Assembly (NCBI RefSeq): GCF_001613125.1
Contig: NZ_BDBT01000003.1
Location: forward strand, 124,001 to 188,000
DNA: 64,000 nucleotides
Source: Nocardia shimofusensis NBRC 100134
Lineage (GTDB): Bacteria > Actinomycetota > Actinomycetes > Mycobacteriales > Mycobacteriaceae
Reading direction: 5' to 3'
Part shown: positions 9,714 through 18,059 of the stretch, one piece after another
Numbering within the stretch: the stretch's first letter is position 1
Layout of the letters: every line of letters starts with the position of its first letter
The notes under the pieces: generated by a model
What the model was told of the DNA's origin: nothing
What the model saw: the letters and a program-made list of their open reading frames with translations, nothing else
Databases searched by the model: none
Position numbers and translations under genes: made by a program

Positions 9714-12080
9714 CTAGGCGGGGTGTGACCAGTGCATACGCGCGGACGGCGCGACACCGGGGGCGACCCGCAGCCGGCCGTCGGGCTCGCGCCTGCACGA
9801 GGCGACCCCGACGTGGCAGGGGCGGGGCAGGTCCGCCGGGACGGTGACGCCGCCGTCGATCTGATACCGCATGTTCGTGACCTTCCAGGCACGCGCGCCC
9901 GGTTCGTCGTGGGTCAGCGGCGGCCGGTCCGCGCGCACGACGACCATCACCTCGGTGACCCCGACGGGCCAGTCGAAGACGAGCAGCCCGCCGCTTTCGG
10001 CCAGGTGCGCGACGACCGGAATACCGCCGGGCATCGGATCGTCGGGGACCGGATCCGCTCGCGGTAGATCGCTCGTGGCAGGGGCCGCCGCGCCCTGCGC
10101 CGCCCACGCCGGGACGGGTGCGGTCGCCTCGCCGTGGTGCTCGGCCGCGGTGGACTCCCACGCGGAGTGTTTCGGCATCTGCGACGGAGCCGTGGTCGCC
10201 GCGGAGGCAGGCGCGACCTGGTCCGAGGACGACCGGCGCGGGAAGCGGGTGTCATCGATGCGGCCGGTGGACGCCGAGGGGGACGCGATGTCGGTGCGGG
10301 CGGTGGCTGGGCGGGGCGCGGCGTCGGAGCGAGCCGGCTCGGAGTAGCGGCCGCCGATCGCCGTGGCGACGGCGTAGACGGGGATGTCGTCGGCAGGGGC
10401 GCCACCGTCTTCGATCTCGGTACTGTTCGTGCGGCCGACGACGCGCCAGGAACCGTCCGGCCGCAGGCAGGTGACGCGGTAGTCGGCGCGTTCGGTGCTC
10501 GGCGCGGACCAGGTCACCAGGACCGACCCGTTGGGCAGCCGTCTGGTCGTCACGCCGGTCGGGGCGGGCACGGGGGTGTCGGCCAGCTGGCGGGTCGCCG
10601 ACACGTGGTCGGCGCAGCGGGTCAGCGCCAGGGTCAGCAGGCGGGCGCGTTCGAGCGGAGAGGCAGCCGCCGCGGTGCCCACGAGCCGATCGGCCTCGGC
10701 GACAGCGGCTTTCGCCTCCGCGCCCAACGCTTCCAGGCCGACGTCGTAGCCGGTGGGCGGGGGCACGTCCAGGGCGGTATGACGCAGACGGTCGACCAGG
10801 TCGAGCACTTCGGCGTACCGATTGGCCGCACGGGCGGCCGTCGCGGCGCGCCACCAGCTCGCCGCCTCGGCCAGCACCCGCTCGACATCGTCGGCGACCG
10901 AGCGGATCTGGGTGGTGCCGTCGCGGTGGGTGTCGAGCATGCGCGCGTCGGCGATGTGGCGGGCCGCCTGTTGCGGACGGCCCGCGCGCAGGGCGGCGCG
11001 GGCGGCCTTCAGCGGCTCCATCCATTCGTGGCGAGCCGCCGGAGCCGGGCCGGTGACCGGCGTGGGCGCAGGGCCGGGCGGGGTGAGCGGCGGTGGCGTA
11101 CCCGCGCGTACCCGTGCGCCGAGCTCGCGCGCCAGTTCCTCGAGAACCATGGCCGCACCGGACGGGTCGAGACCGGACTCGACGGCCTCCTCGAGCAGGA
11201 AATCGTAGTCCTCGCCGGCCAATTCGTCCTCGACGAGCACGGCCGCCCTGACCTTCGGCCGGAGCCGTTCGGCCACGTCGGACACCACCGAGACCACATA
11301 CTCCTCGGCCACGTCCGCGCCGGGTTCCAGCAGATCTCCCACGTGCACGAGCAATTCGTCGAGCACCACCCGCATCCGCCCCGGCGGGAGCTCCCTGGCC
11401 CGCGCGCGCAAGGCGTCGGCACGCAACCGGATCTCCTCGGTGTGCCCGGCGCGGGTCGGGTCGAGGCCGATGAGCGCGAGCAGGGTCGGGGTAGGCGGCC
11501 CGTCGACGAGCTTGGCCCATTCCGCCAGCAGACGGCGGATCTGGGTGCGGCGTTGTTCGGTGAGCAGGGTCGGCGCCGGCTGAGCGGTGGTCGAGGCGTC
11601 CTCGACGACGCGATGCCTGCGCAACCGGCCCGCCACTTCGGCGGGAGCGAGCCCGCCCATCGCGCCGATCTCCTCCAGACCGGCGACCTTGCCCGCAGGC
11701 ACGCCGCCGTGGCGCTCGACCAGCCGGGCGATGGCCGCGTCGAGCATCGCGAACCGCTCGGCGTCGCGCTCCTCGCGTTCGCGCCGGATGCGCAGTGCCT
11801 CGGCTCGGCGCGCGGAGACGTCCAGCAGCAGATACGACAGCCGTTCGTGGTTGTCCACGAGCAATCCGACGAGCACCCGGTACTTGGGATGGTCGCGTTG
11901 GCGTTGCCAGAACCCCCATACCTCGGTCACCCGGGCGGCCACCTCGGCGTCGGTGAGAGTCTCGGCCAGCTCGAGCGGGATGTCGTAGAGCTCGAAGGCA
12001 TCGGAATGCTCGATGCCGCCGCGGCGCTCGACCGCGGCCAGCACCCGTTTGCGGTAGTCGTTCGGATCGAAGGGTTGCAT
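9714..12080 (-). CDS. Large helical protein with FN3-like domain, Hsp70 operon partner
   Basis: A 788-residue protein of no recognised family. The first 330 residues are charged and helix-rich, followed by a Pro-rich linker (about 335-350) and a second Ala-rich helical part (about 355-485) resembling repeat helices. Residues about 487-585 look like a fibronectin type III domain (NGSVLVTWSAPSTERADYRV ... YAVATAIGGRYSEPA). A Ser/Thr/Pro/Ala-rich disordered stretch follows, then a final beta-rich domain (about 690-788). There is no signal peptide or membrane segment, so it is probably cytoplasmic. It starts 5 bases after the Hsp70 stop codon, so the two are co-expressed; a client adaptor or co-chaperone role is inference. 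Confidence 0.85.
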   Translation of the reverse strand: MQPFDPNDYRKRVLAAVERRGGIEHSDAFELYDIPLELAETLTDAEVAARVTEVWGFWQRQRDHPKYRVLVGLLVDNHERLSYLLLDVSARRAEALRIRREREERDAERFAMLDAAIARLVERHGGVPAGKVAGLEEIGAMGGLAPAEVAGRLRRHRVVEDASTTAQPAPTLLTEQRRTQIRRLLAEWAKLVDGPPTPTLLALIGLDPTRAGHTEEIRLRADALRARARELPPGRMRVVLDELLVHVGDLLEPGADVAEEYVVSVVSDVAERLRPKVRAAVLVEDELAGEDYDFLLEEAVESGLDPSGAAMVLEELARELGARVRAGTPPPLTPPGPAPTPVTGPAPAARHEWMEPLKAARAALRAGRPQQAARHIADARMLDTHRDGTTQIRSVADDVERVLAEAASWWRAATAARAANRYAEVLDLVDRLRHTALDVPPPTGYDVGLEALGAEAKAAVAEADRLVGTAAAASPLERARLLTLALTRCADHVSATRQLADTPVPAPTGVTTRRLPNGSVLVTWSAPSTERADYRVTCLRPDGSWRVVGRTNSTEIEDGGAPADDIPVYAVATAIGGRYSEPARSDAAPRPATARTDIASPSASTGRIDDTRFPRRSSSDQVAPASAATTAPSQMPKHSAWESTAAEHHGEATAPVPAWAAQGAAAPATSDLPRADPVPDDPMPGGIPVVAHLAESGGLLVFDWPVGVTEVMVVVRADRPPLTHDEPGARAWKVTNMRYQIDGGVTVPADLPRPCHVGVASCRREPDGRLRVAPGVAPSARMHWSHPA

Positions 12081-12085
12081 GTCGG

Positions 12086-13768
12086 TCAGGTGTCGCGCCG
12101 CCGGGAGCGCTGCAACTGCTCGAGTTCCCTGGCGACATCCGCCTGCGACAACGTCGCGCCGGTCTGCGCCGACAGGATCAGCGGCATGTCGGCGTCCACG
12201 TGGTGCGCGGTGACGTGCAGGACGCCGTCGAAACCCATCTCGAAGGTCACCCGCACCTCACTGCCCGCCGGATAGCCGGGGGGAATGCCGCGAATCCTCC
12301 CCTCCACCAGCACTTTCGTGTCCTCCGGCCGGATCGACTCGGCCTGGCCCTGCTGCTCGACGATGGTGAGCTCGATCTGATCCTGGTCTGCGCGCACCGT
12401 GCCGAACGACCGGCGCACCCGCACCGGCAACGTCTGATTGCGATGCACGAGCCAGGCGGCTGCCAGGCCGTAGTGCGAATCCAGCGCCAGCACACCGAAA
12501 CCGCGTGAGACGACGGTGTCGACCTGGATTTCGAGCATGCGCCGGACCACGCTCACCGGCTGGCCGAACGAGGCGGCCACCCGGGCCACGGCCTGTTCGA
12601 GATCGGGGGGCGCGGCCTCGGTGAGAGCGCCGCCGGCGCGCAGTCTGCCCCTGGTCACCAGATCGGCGAGAACGAGCCGTTCCATCTCCAGTTTCTCGCC
12701 GTAGAGCGCCGCGCCCCTGGCCACCGACAGATCCGGATCGCGCAGTTCGCCGTCGAGCCCGAACTCTTCGCGCAGCCCACGGGCCACCATCGGCATCCGC
12801 GAGGAGCCGCCCACCAGCAGCAGCCGGTCGACTCGGGCGACACCGCGTTCGGCGGCCTCGGCCAGGCAGTCGCGGGTGAGGTCGATGGTGCGGCGCAGGA
12901 GCGATGCGGTCATCGCCTCGACGTCGGCGCGAGTGAGGGTGATCACCGAGCGGGCGCCGTCGTGGGCGACGACGACCTCGGTGCTCTCGGCGTCGGTGAG
13001 GTCGTGCTTGGCACGTTCGGCGGCGAGTACCAGCATCTGGGAACCGGCCGAATCATCGAGCGGGTCCTCCGCATCGGGATGTTCCGCGCAGAAACGCTGT
13101 GACAGGTGCAGCGCGATGCGTTCGTCCCAGTCGGCGCCGCCGAGCTGGTGATCGCCCTCCACGGCGAGCACCGAGATGCGCCGGTCGGCGAGCTCGATGA
13201 CGGTGGCATCGAAGGTGCCGCCGCCGAGGTCGTAGACGAGCACCGTCTCCCTGGCGCCGGACTTGCCGATGTCGATGCTGCCGTCGAGCTTGCCGAAACC
13301 GTAGGAGAAGGCCGCGGCGATCGGCTCGGAGAGCACGCCCGCGACATCGAAGCCGGCATAGGTGCCCGCCTGGATGGTCGCCTTGCGTTCCTCGTCGCCG
13401 AAATAGGCGGGCACGGTGATCACCACGCGCCGCACCGGCTCACCGCCGGAGAACTCCGCGTCGGCGGCCAGGCTCTTGAGGATCAGCGCCGAAACCGCGG
13501 GAGCGGACCACATCTGGCCGTGCGCGGTGAACCGCCAGTCCGCGTCGCCCATCCGACGCTTGACCAACGCGCACACGTGCTCGGGGTCCAGCCGGGCCTG
13601 GCGCCGGGCGCCCTCACCGACGAGGTGATCGAAGGCGGATGCGAACAGCACGACGGAGGGAACCGTCGGTTCCCCGTTCATGCCGATCAGTACTTCGGGC
13701 CGGCCGTCGGCGTCGATCCGCGCGATAGCCGAGTTCGTTGTGCCCAGGTCGATGCCGTAGACCCCCAT
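12086..13768 (-). CDS. Hsp70-family protein, DnaK paralogue without lid
   Basis: A 560-residue Hsp70-like ATPase distinct from housekeeping DnaK. The nucleotide-binding domain is intact: DLGTTNSA (7-14), VITVPAYFGDEERKAT, EPIAAAFSYGFG, DLGGGTFDATV (from 180), QLGGADWDERI and LLLVGGSSRMPMV. A beta substrate-binding domain follows (about 420-540). The protein then ends with a short basic tail, so the helical lid and EEVD-like end are missing. It heads an operon with the 788-residue FN3-like protein and faces a GrpE-like gene across a 163-base spacer. This suggests a dedicated chaperone machine. Confidence 0.92.
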   Translation of the reverse strand: MGVYGIDLGTTNSAIARIDADGRPEVLIGMNGEPTVPSVVLFASAFDHLVGEGARRQARLDPEHVCALVKRRMGDADWRFTAHGQMWSAPAVSALILKSLAADAEFSGGEPVRRVVITVPAYFGDEERKATIQAGTYAGFDVAGVLSEPIAAAFSYGFGKLDGSIDIGKSGARETVLVYDLGGGTFDATVIELADRRISVLAVEGDHQLGGADWDERIALHLSQRFCAEHPDAEDPLDDSAGSQMLVLAAERAKHDLTDAESTEVVVAHDGARSVITLTRADVEAMTASLLRRTIDLTRDCLAEAAERGVARVDRLLLVGGSSRMPMVARGLREEFGLDGELRDPDLSVARGAALYGEKLEMERLVLADLVTRGRLRAGGALTEAAPPDLEQAVARVAASFGQPVSVVRRMLEIQVDTVVSRGFGVLALDSHYGLAAAWLVHRNQTLPVRVRRSFGTVRADQDQIELTIVEQQGQAESIRPEDTKVLVEGRIRGIPPGYPAGSEVRVTFEMGFDGVLHVTAHHVDADMPLILSAQTGATLSQADVARELEQLQRSRRRDT

Positions 13769-13931
13769 GCACGGGGATGCTAGCAGCCTGGGGCGACAAT
13801 GCCGTCCTCCCCGTCTGCCCTTCCTCCGCAGCGGTTCTCGCTACTGCGAACACCGCCGCTCCCGGCCCGCGCCGGACCGGGCTATCGTGCCTGTGACCGG
13901 CAACGCGCGCCGCGCCGCGCGAGAGCACTCG
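13769..13931. promoter_or_regulatory. Divergent promoter region, Hsp70 paralogue / GrpE-like
   Basis: A 163-base spacer between the two divergent start codons (GTG/ATG 13768 minus, ATG 13932 plus). It must hold both promoters. No CIRCE-type or HAIR-type heat-shock inverted repeat was seen by eye, so classic HrcA or HspR control is not supported. Confidence 0.5.
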
Positions 13932-14528
13932 ATGTCAGGGGAGATCGCCATCACCGAACAGCGTGACGCGCAGGCCATATCCGCCGGGGCCGCCGGATCC
14001 ACACCGGCGTCACCGTCCGCTGCTGCACCGGTGGCTCGGGCCGGAGCCGAGAGCGCCGGAGCCGCACGGTCGCTGGCGACATTGACCGAACGCATCGACG
14101 ATCTCACCCGGATCGTGGCCAGGCAGGCCGCCACGATCGAGCGGCTGGCCGACGAGGCCAAGGCCAGGGATCGCCGGTCTCGCGCGGGTGCGGACCTGCC
14201 GTTGGTGGTCGACCTGTTCGCGCTGTACGGCGACGCGGTCGCCTGCGCGCAGACCGCGGCCTCCGACGACGACCGCGCCGCGTTCACCGCGCTGGCCGTC
14301 CGGCTCGAACGGCTGCTGACCGGTCGTGGGGCAGCTCTGGTGAGGCCCGCGCCGGATTCGGTCTTCGATTCCCGGACGATGGAGGCAACCGACGTGGTCG
14401 ACACCGACGACCCGGACGCCGACCGAACCGTGGCGACGCTGCTCGCCCCAGGGCTGCAGGCCGGAGACCGCTCCGTGCGTCCGGCGAGTGTGGTCGTGCG
14501 CCGTCACCGGCCCGCGCCCGAGCGCTAG
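13932..14528 (+). CDS. GrpE-like nucleotide exchange factor
   Basis: A 198-residue protein. An Ala/Ser-rich N-terminus is followed by a predicted coiled coil (about 48-80, ATLTERIDDLTRIVARQAAT), a helical segment, and a C-terminal stretch that matches the GrpE beta domain pattern: FDSRTMEATDVVDTD, then VATLLAPGLQAGDRSVRPAS. GrpE proteins release ADP from Hsp70. Its divergent pairing with an Hsp70 paralogue supports this call, which rests on motif resemblance rather than a database match. An in-frame opening extends upstream to 13767, but ATG 13932 begins the protein-like part. Confidence 0.75.
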   Translation: MSGEIAITEQRDAQAISAGAAGSTPASPSAAAPVARAGAESAGAARSLATLTERIDDLTRIVARQAATIERLADEAKARDRRSRAGADLPLVVDLFALYGDAVACAQTAASDDDRAAFTALAVRLERLLTGRGAALVRPAPDSVFDSRTMEATDVVDTDDPDADRTVATLLAPGLQAGDRSVRPASVVVRRHRPAPER

Positions 14529-14591
14529 TTTCGGCTCCTGCGCGCACCGCGACGGCGGCGCAAGGAACGAGTCGCGCTGCGCGGCGACAGC

Positions 14592-15725
14592 TCAGTCGCA
14601 CCGGTTGTCGCGCAGACAGGCGAGCAGAAGTTGGGTGACATCGGCCCGCGGGGGCGTGGTGGCGCGCGGCTGGGCGGCCAGCGGAATCTGCGGGAAATCG
14701 GCGGCCTGCACCGCCCCGAGCCGGGTGGCGGAGCGGAAGCCGTAGCGCTTCCACGCGATGTCCTGGATTCTCGGATCCTGCAGCGCGGGGATGAGTTCCC
14801 GCGCGGGCTCGCTGAGGGTGAGCAGTGGATTGCTGTTGAACAGGGTCGGCTCCGGATACAGCATCCGCGCGTTCGCCACCAGCGCGTCGGTGGCGGAGGC
14901 ATTGTCGTGATAGGCCACCAGTTGCTGCAGGATCTGACTCTCGTAGCCCGCGTACAGCGAGCTCGCCCCTTGGATGAGCCATTCCCGGAACCCGCCGTCG
15001 GAACCCGCCGACTGCAGTCCCTGCGCGTCGTAGAGGGCGCGCACGGTCGGCAGCCCGGACCTGGCCTCCTCGACGGTCGGGGGCTGGTACACGTCGCCGG
15101 AGGCGATCACCGTCAGTTCCAGTTGCAGCAGGGTGAACCCCGAATTCGACGATTCCGGATCGGTGCTGGTGATCCGGATGGGACCGGCAGGCTCGTCGGT
15201 GGCCAGCACGTCCCACTTCGCCCGGGCAAGCACGTAGTCCAGCAGCAGGCGCTGGAAATCCACCAGGTAGTAGGCATCGTCGCGCCGGGTGACCAGGCCG
15301 GCGCGGATCAACGCCTCGGTGGCGGCGGCACCCGCGTAGATGACCTCGGGGGTCTCGAGCACCGATTCGGCGCGATACCCCGGGAAGTCGTCGGTGTCGT
15401 GCGATTCCTCGAAGACGCTGCGGGCGCTCGCGGATGCGGGCCACAGACAGTCGATCGCCCGGGAACGCAATTGCTCGGTGGGGATCTGCACCATGTCGTA
15501 GGAGCCGCGTTCCTCGAAACGCACGGCGATGCCGTAGTCCTCGCGCAGCACCGCACGCACCTCGGAATCGGCCATGAACGCGGATTTCTCCGAGCCGCCC
15601 AGGCAGGTGAGTTCGCGCGCTCGCGGGGGTTCGCTCGTGGAGTCGCGGATCACCAGAACGCCGACCACCAGGGCGACGACGGCGACCACGATCGCGAAGA
15701 AGACAGGCCTGCGGGATCTGTTCAC
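14592..15725 (-). CDS. Membrane-anchored extracellular solute-binding protein
   Basis: A 377-residue protein with one N-terminal transmembrane segment (about 8-26) and a periplasmic-binding-protein fold outside the cell. It contains STDPESSNSGFTLLQLELT, an SNSG ligand-loop typical of class II (oxyanion/metal-type) binding proteins, and the same motif occurs in the VWA protein of this operon. It ends in a Cys pair (LLLACLRDNRCD). No transporter subunits are nearby, so it may be a sensor or assembly part rather than a transport protein. Its GTG start overlaps the preceding stop by four bases (GTGA). Confidence 0.8.
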   Translation of the reverse strand: MNRSRRPVFFAIVVAVVALVVGVLVIRDSTSEPPRARELTCLGGSEKSAFMADSEVRAVLREDYGIAVRFEERGSYDMVQIPTEQLRSRAIDCLWPASASARSVFEESHDTDDFPGYRAESVLETPEVIYAGAAATEALIRAGLVTRRDDAYYLVDFQRLLLDYVLARAKWDVLATDEPAGPIRITSTDPESSNSGFTLLQLELTVIASGDVYQPPTVEEARSGLPTVRALYDAQGLQSAGSDGGFREWLIQGASSLYAGYESQILQQLVAYHDNASATDALVANARMLYPEPTLFNSNPLLTLSEPARELIPALQDPRIQDIAWKRYGFRSATRLGAVQAADFPQIPLAAQPRATTPPRADVTQLLLACLRDNRCD

Positions 15726-16309
15726 GTGTCCTCACTCGGGGGGAGCCGCGGCGGATTCATGAGTTCCAGGTGCGCCAGATCCCGGAAGAAGGGTGCCAGA
15801 TCGGCCTCGCCGATCTGGTCGGCGCTGTGCGCGGCGAAGTGCTCGAAACCGGCCAGGGTGAGGCGCCCACGGGCCAGCAGCGCCTCGGCGTCACGGTAGG
15901 TCGAGGCGTTGTCCTGGATCTCGACATACCGGCGCAGCGCCGACTCCACGCTCGCCAGGTAATCGAGCAGCTTGCCCGCGATCACGGGCAGTCCGGCGGG
16001 GTCCACCGCCTCGGTGCGCGCGAGCAGGTGCGGCACGACGCCGCAGGCCGACAGCAGCGAGGCGCGGGTATCTGCGTCCCATACCTGCACCGCCAGCCCT
16101 TCGACCCGGCGGTTGGTCGCCGCCACCTGCCGGATCTGCTCGGTGCGCCGCCTGATCGCGCCCACCGACTGTCCGGCGAGTCCGGCGAGCACGGCGGCGC
16201 CGAATGCGGTCGCCGCCGCGCCCGCCGCCGAACCGAGCAGTGCGTACAGACCGAGGAAGAGGGGGACGAACACCGCCAGCGCCGCGAACACCGCGAGATT
16301 GCTCGGCAT
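15722..16309 (-). CDS. Small membrane protein resembling XpaC
   Basis: A 195-residue protein with two adjacent hydrophobic segments at the N-terminus (about 5-25 and 28-48), then a helical cytoplasmic domain (RRRTEQIRQVAATNRRVEGL onward). The general build, two membrane helices plus a helical body with many Ala and Leu, recalls XpaC-type proteins that accompany TelA in other bacteria. That match is by impression only. It is sandwiched between the VWA lipoprotein (8 bases upstream) and the solute-binding protein (4-base overlap). Confidence 0.65.
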   Translation of the reverse strand: MPSNLAVFAALAVFVPLFLGLYALLGSAAGAAATAFGAAVLAGLAGQSVGAIRRRTEQIRQVAATNRRVEGLAVQVWDADTRASLLSACGVVPHLLARTEAVDPAGLPVIAGKLLDYLASVESALRRYVEIQDNASTYRDAEALLARGRLTLAGFEHFAAHSADQIGEADLAPFFRDLAHLELMNPPRLPPSEDT

Positions 16310-16317
16310 CGGCGCCC

Positions 16318-17952
16318 CTACCGGTATCCGGTGGCCTGACGCAACGCCGCGACCAGATCGTCGGTGGTGAGATACGACCCGCCGGTGCGTTCGGCGATCC
16401 GCCGGAGGGTGCCCTCGCGCACCTCCGAACCGAATCCCACTGCCACCACCGGTATCCCGGCGGCGGCGATGTCGTCGAGGCCGCCGCCCACGGTGTCCTC
16501 ACCGTCGGTCATGAGGATCACCAGCTTCTTGCGTACCGGTTCCTCGGCGCCGACGAGGCCGGGGGCTGCCAGGAGGTTCGCCGCGGTGTCCAGGCAACGG
16601 TAGATGCCGGTCTCGCCGCTCGGTCTCCGGTCGCGAACGGCGGTTCGCACCGCGGCCAGCGCCTGCTCTCCGTCACCGTCCGCCCACAGCGGGCCGGTCG
16701 ACTGTTGATCGAACATCAGCACCGCGGTCCGGTCCCGCGGACCGGGCCGCAGCAGATATTGCTCCGACCGCACCGGATCGAAGAGCAGATCGGCGGCCCG
16801 CTGTACCCCGGCCCAGCCGCCGTTGCCCGCCATGCTCCCCGAGGAATCGATGCAGTACACCAAGTCGGTCGGGGTGCGGTAGACGGTCCGGTAGTTCTCC
16901 AGAGCCGCATCGATGACCTCGGCGACCGGGAAGGTGACGGGCTGTCCGGACAGGGTCGGACGCACTCCCCACGACGTGTCGAACACCTCCGGCGGGGCGT
17001 CGGGCAACGACAGACCGATGCTGGTGACCGGCCTGCGGCCGAGGGCGGTCAGGCGCTGCTGGGTTTCGGCCGAGAGCAGGAAATCCTGCAGCTTGCCGAA
17101 GTTGGCCGCCTTCTCCGGGCGATCGTCGTGCGGCAGGAAGCCCAACGGCGCGTCCGAGATCGCCAGCACACCACGGGGATAGACGACGTGCCACGGTTCC
17201 TCGCCCGCCGCCACCAGTTCCCGATTGCGCTCGATCACCAAGTCCTCGTAGGTGAACATGGTCTGGCAGTGCTGTGGCGTGGCCAGGCATTCGTCCATCA
17301 GCAGACCGGTGGACGGTGGCGTTCTGGCGAACGCCCGGGCGAACCGGGTGATTCCGGCGCGCACGGGTTCCGACTCGAGCTGGGCCCGGGTCAACGGCTC
17401 GCCGGGACCGTTGCCCGCGAAGTAGTTCAGGAAGCCCAGCAGTACGGTGGCACCGGAGTTGGACTGGGTGGGATTGGTCATCCACGCCGTCGTCCGCTGC
17501 GCTTCGACCGCCGCGAGGATCTCCTCGATCCCGACCTCTCGATCGAGAAAACCCAAGGCGTCGAGCTCGGCACGCCTGCCGGCGAACACCAACGGGGTAC
17601 TGAACATAGGCCGCACCTGCTGTAGGCGATGCCCGGTATCGCCCAGTTGCTGGAACACGCTGCTGGCGAACCAGAACGCGTCGTAGGGGGCCTCCCCCGC
17701 CTCCAGCAACCGGGCCTGATCGACCGAGCCCAGCGCCGTCATCGTGCAGGTCAATCCCTGATCCCGGCACCACGGCCGCACGATCTCCTCGAACACGACC
17801 GTGTGCTCGGAGCCCGCGACGATATTCAGAACCGTGGGATCCTCGTCGTATTCGCCGATCGGGCCGGACTTCGAGTCCTCGCCGCAACCGGACAGCAGGC
17901 CACCCAGCACAGCCGACACCGCGATCAACACCACCGTGAGGCGATACCGCAT
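16318..17952 (-). CDS. Lipoprotein: solute-binding domain fused to VWA domain
   Basis: A 544-residue lipoprotein. Signal and lipobox LLSGC are at residues about 10-24. A class II binding-protein domain covers about 35-340, with the SNSG loop (TNPTQSNSGATVLLG). A von Willebrand A domain follows (about 364-540) with a complete MIDAS start D369-S-S-G-S and the later LVILMTDGEDT. ATG 17952 follows GGGGGAGG. The frame stays open further upstream but lacks a signal there. It heads the three-gene operon. The VWA part suggests a metal-dependent protein contact at the cell surface. Confidence 0.85.
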   Translation of the reverse strand: MRYRLTVVLIAVSAVLGGLLSGCGEDSKSGPIGEYDEDPTVLNIVAGSEHTVVFEEIVRPWCRDQGLTCTMTALGSVDQARLLEAGEAPYDAFWFASSVFQQLGDTGHRLQQVRPMFSTPLVFAGRRAELDALGFLDREVGIEEILAAVEAQRTTAWMTNPTQSNSGATVLLGFLNYFAGNGPGEPLTRAQLESEPVRAGITRFARAFARTPPSTGLLMDECLATPQHCQTMFTYEDLVIERNRELVAAGEEPWHVVYPRGVLAISDAPLGFLPHDDRPEKAANFGKLQDFLLSAETQQRLTALGRRPVTSIGLSLPDAPPEVFDTSWGVRPTLSGQPVTFPVAEVIDAALENYRTVYRTPTDLVYCIDSSGSMAGNGGWAGVQRAADLLFDPVRSEQYLLRPGPRDRTAVLMFDQQSTGPLWADGDGEQALAAVRTAVRDRRPSGETGIYRCLDTAANLLAAPGLVGAEEPVRKKLVILMTDGEDTVGGGLDDIAAAGIPVVAVGFGSEVREGTLRRIAERTGGSYLTTDDLVAALRQATGYR

Positions 17953-18059
17953 CCGCCACCTCCCCCTCGTTGATGCGAGGGTAGGCGAGCCGATCGAGGA
18001 CGACGGTGAACAAGCGGTGACGAACAGAGGAATCTCTCGGCGACGCCTACCCGCCGCGC

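Noticed and set aside
12086..13768. Housekeeping dnaK
   Set aside because: The lid is missing and there is no dnaJ/hspR beside it; it is better described as a paralogue.
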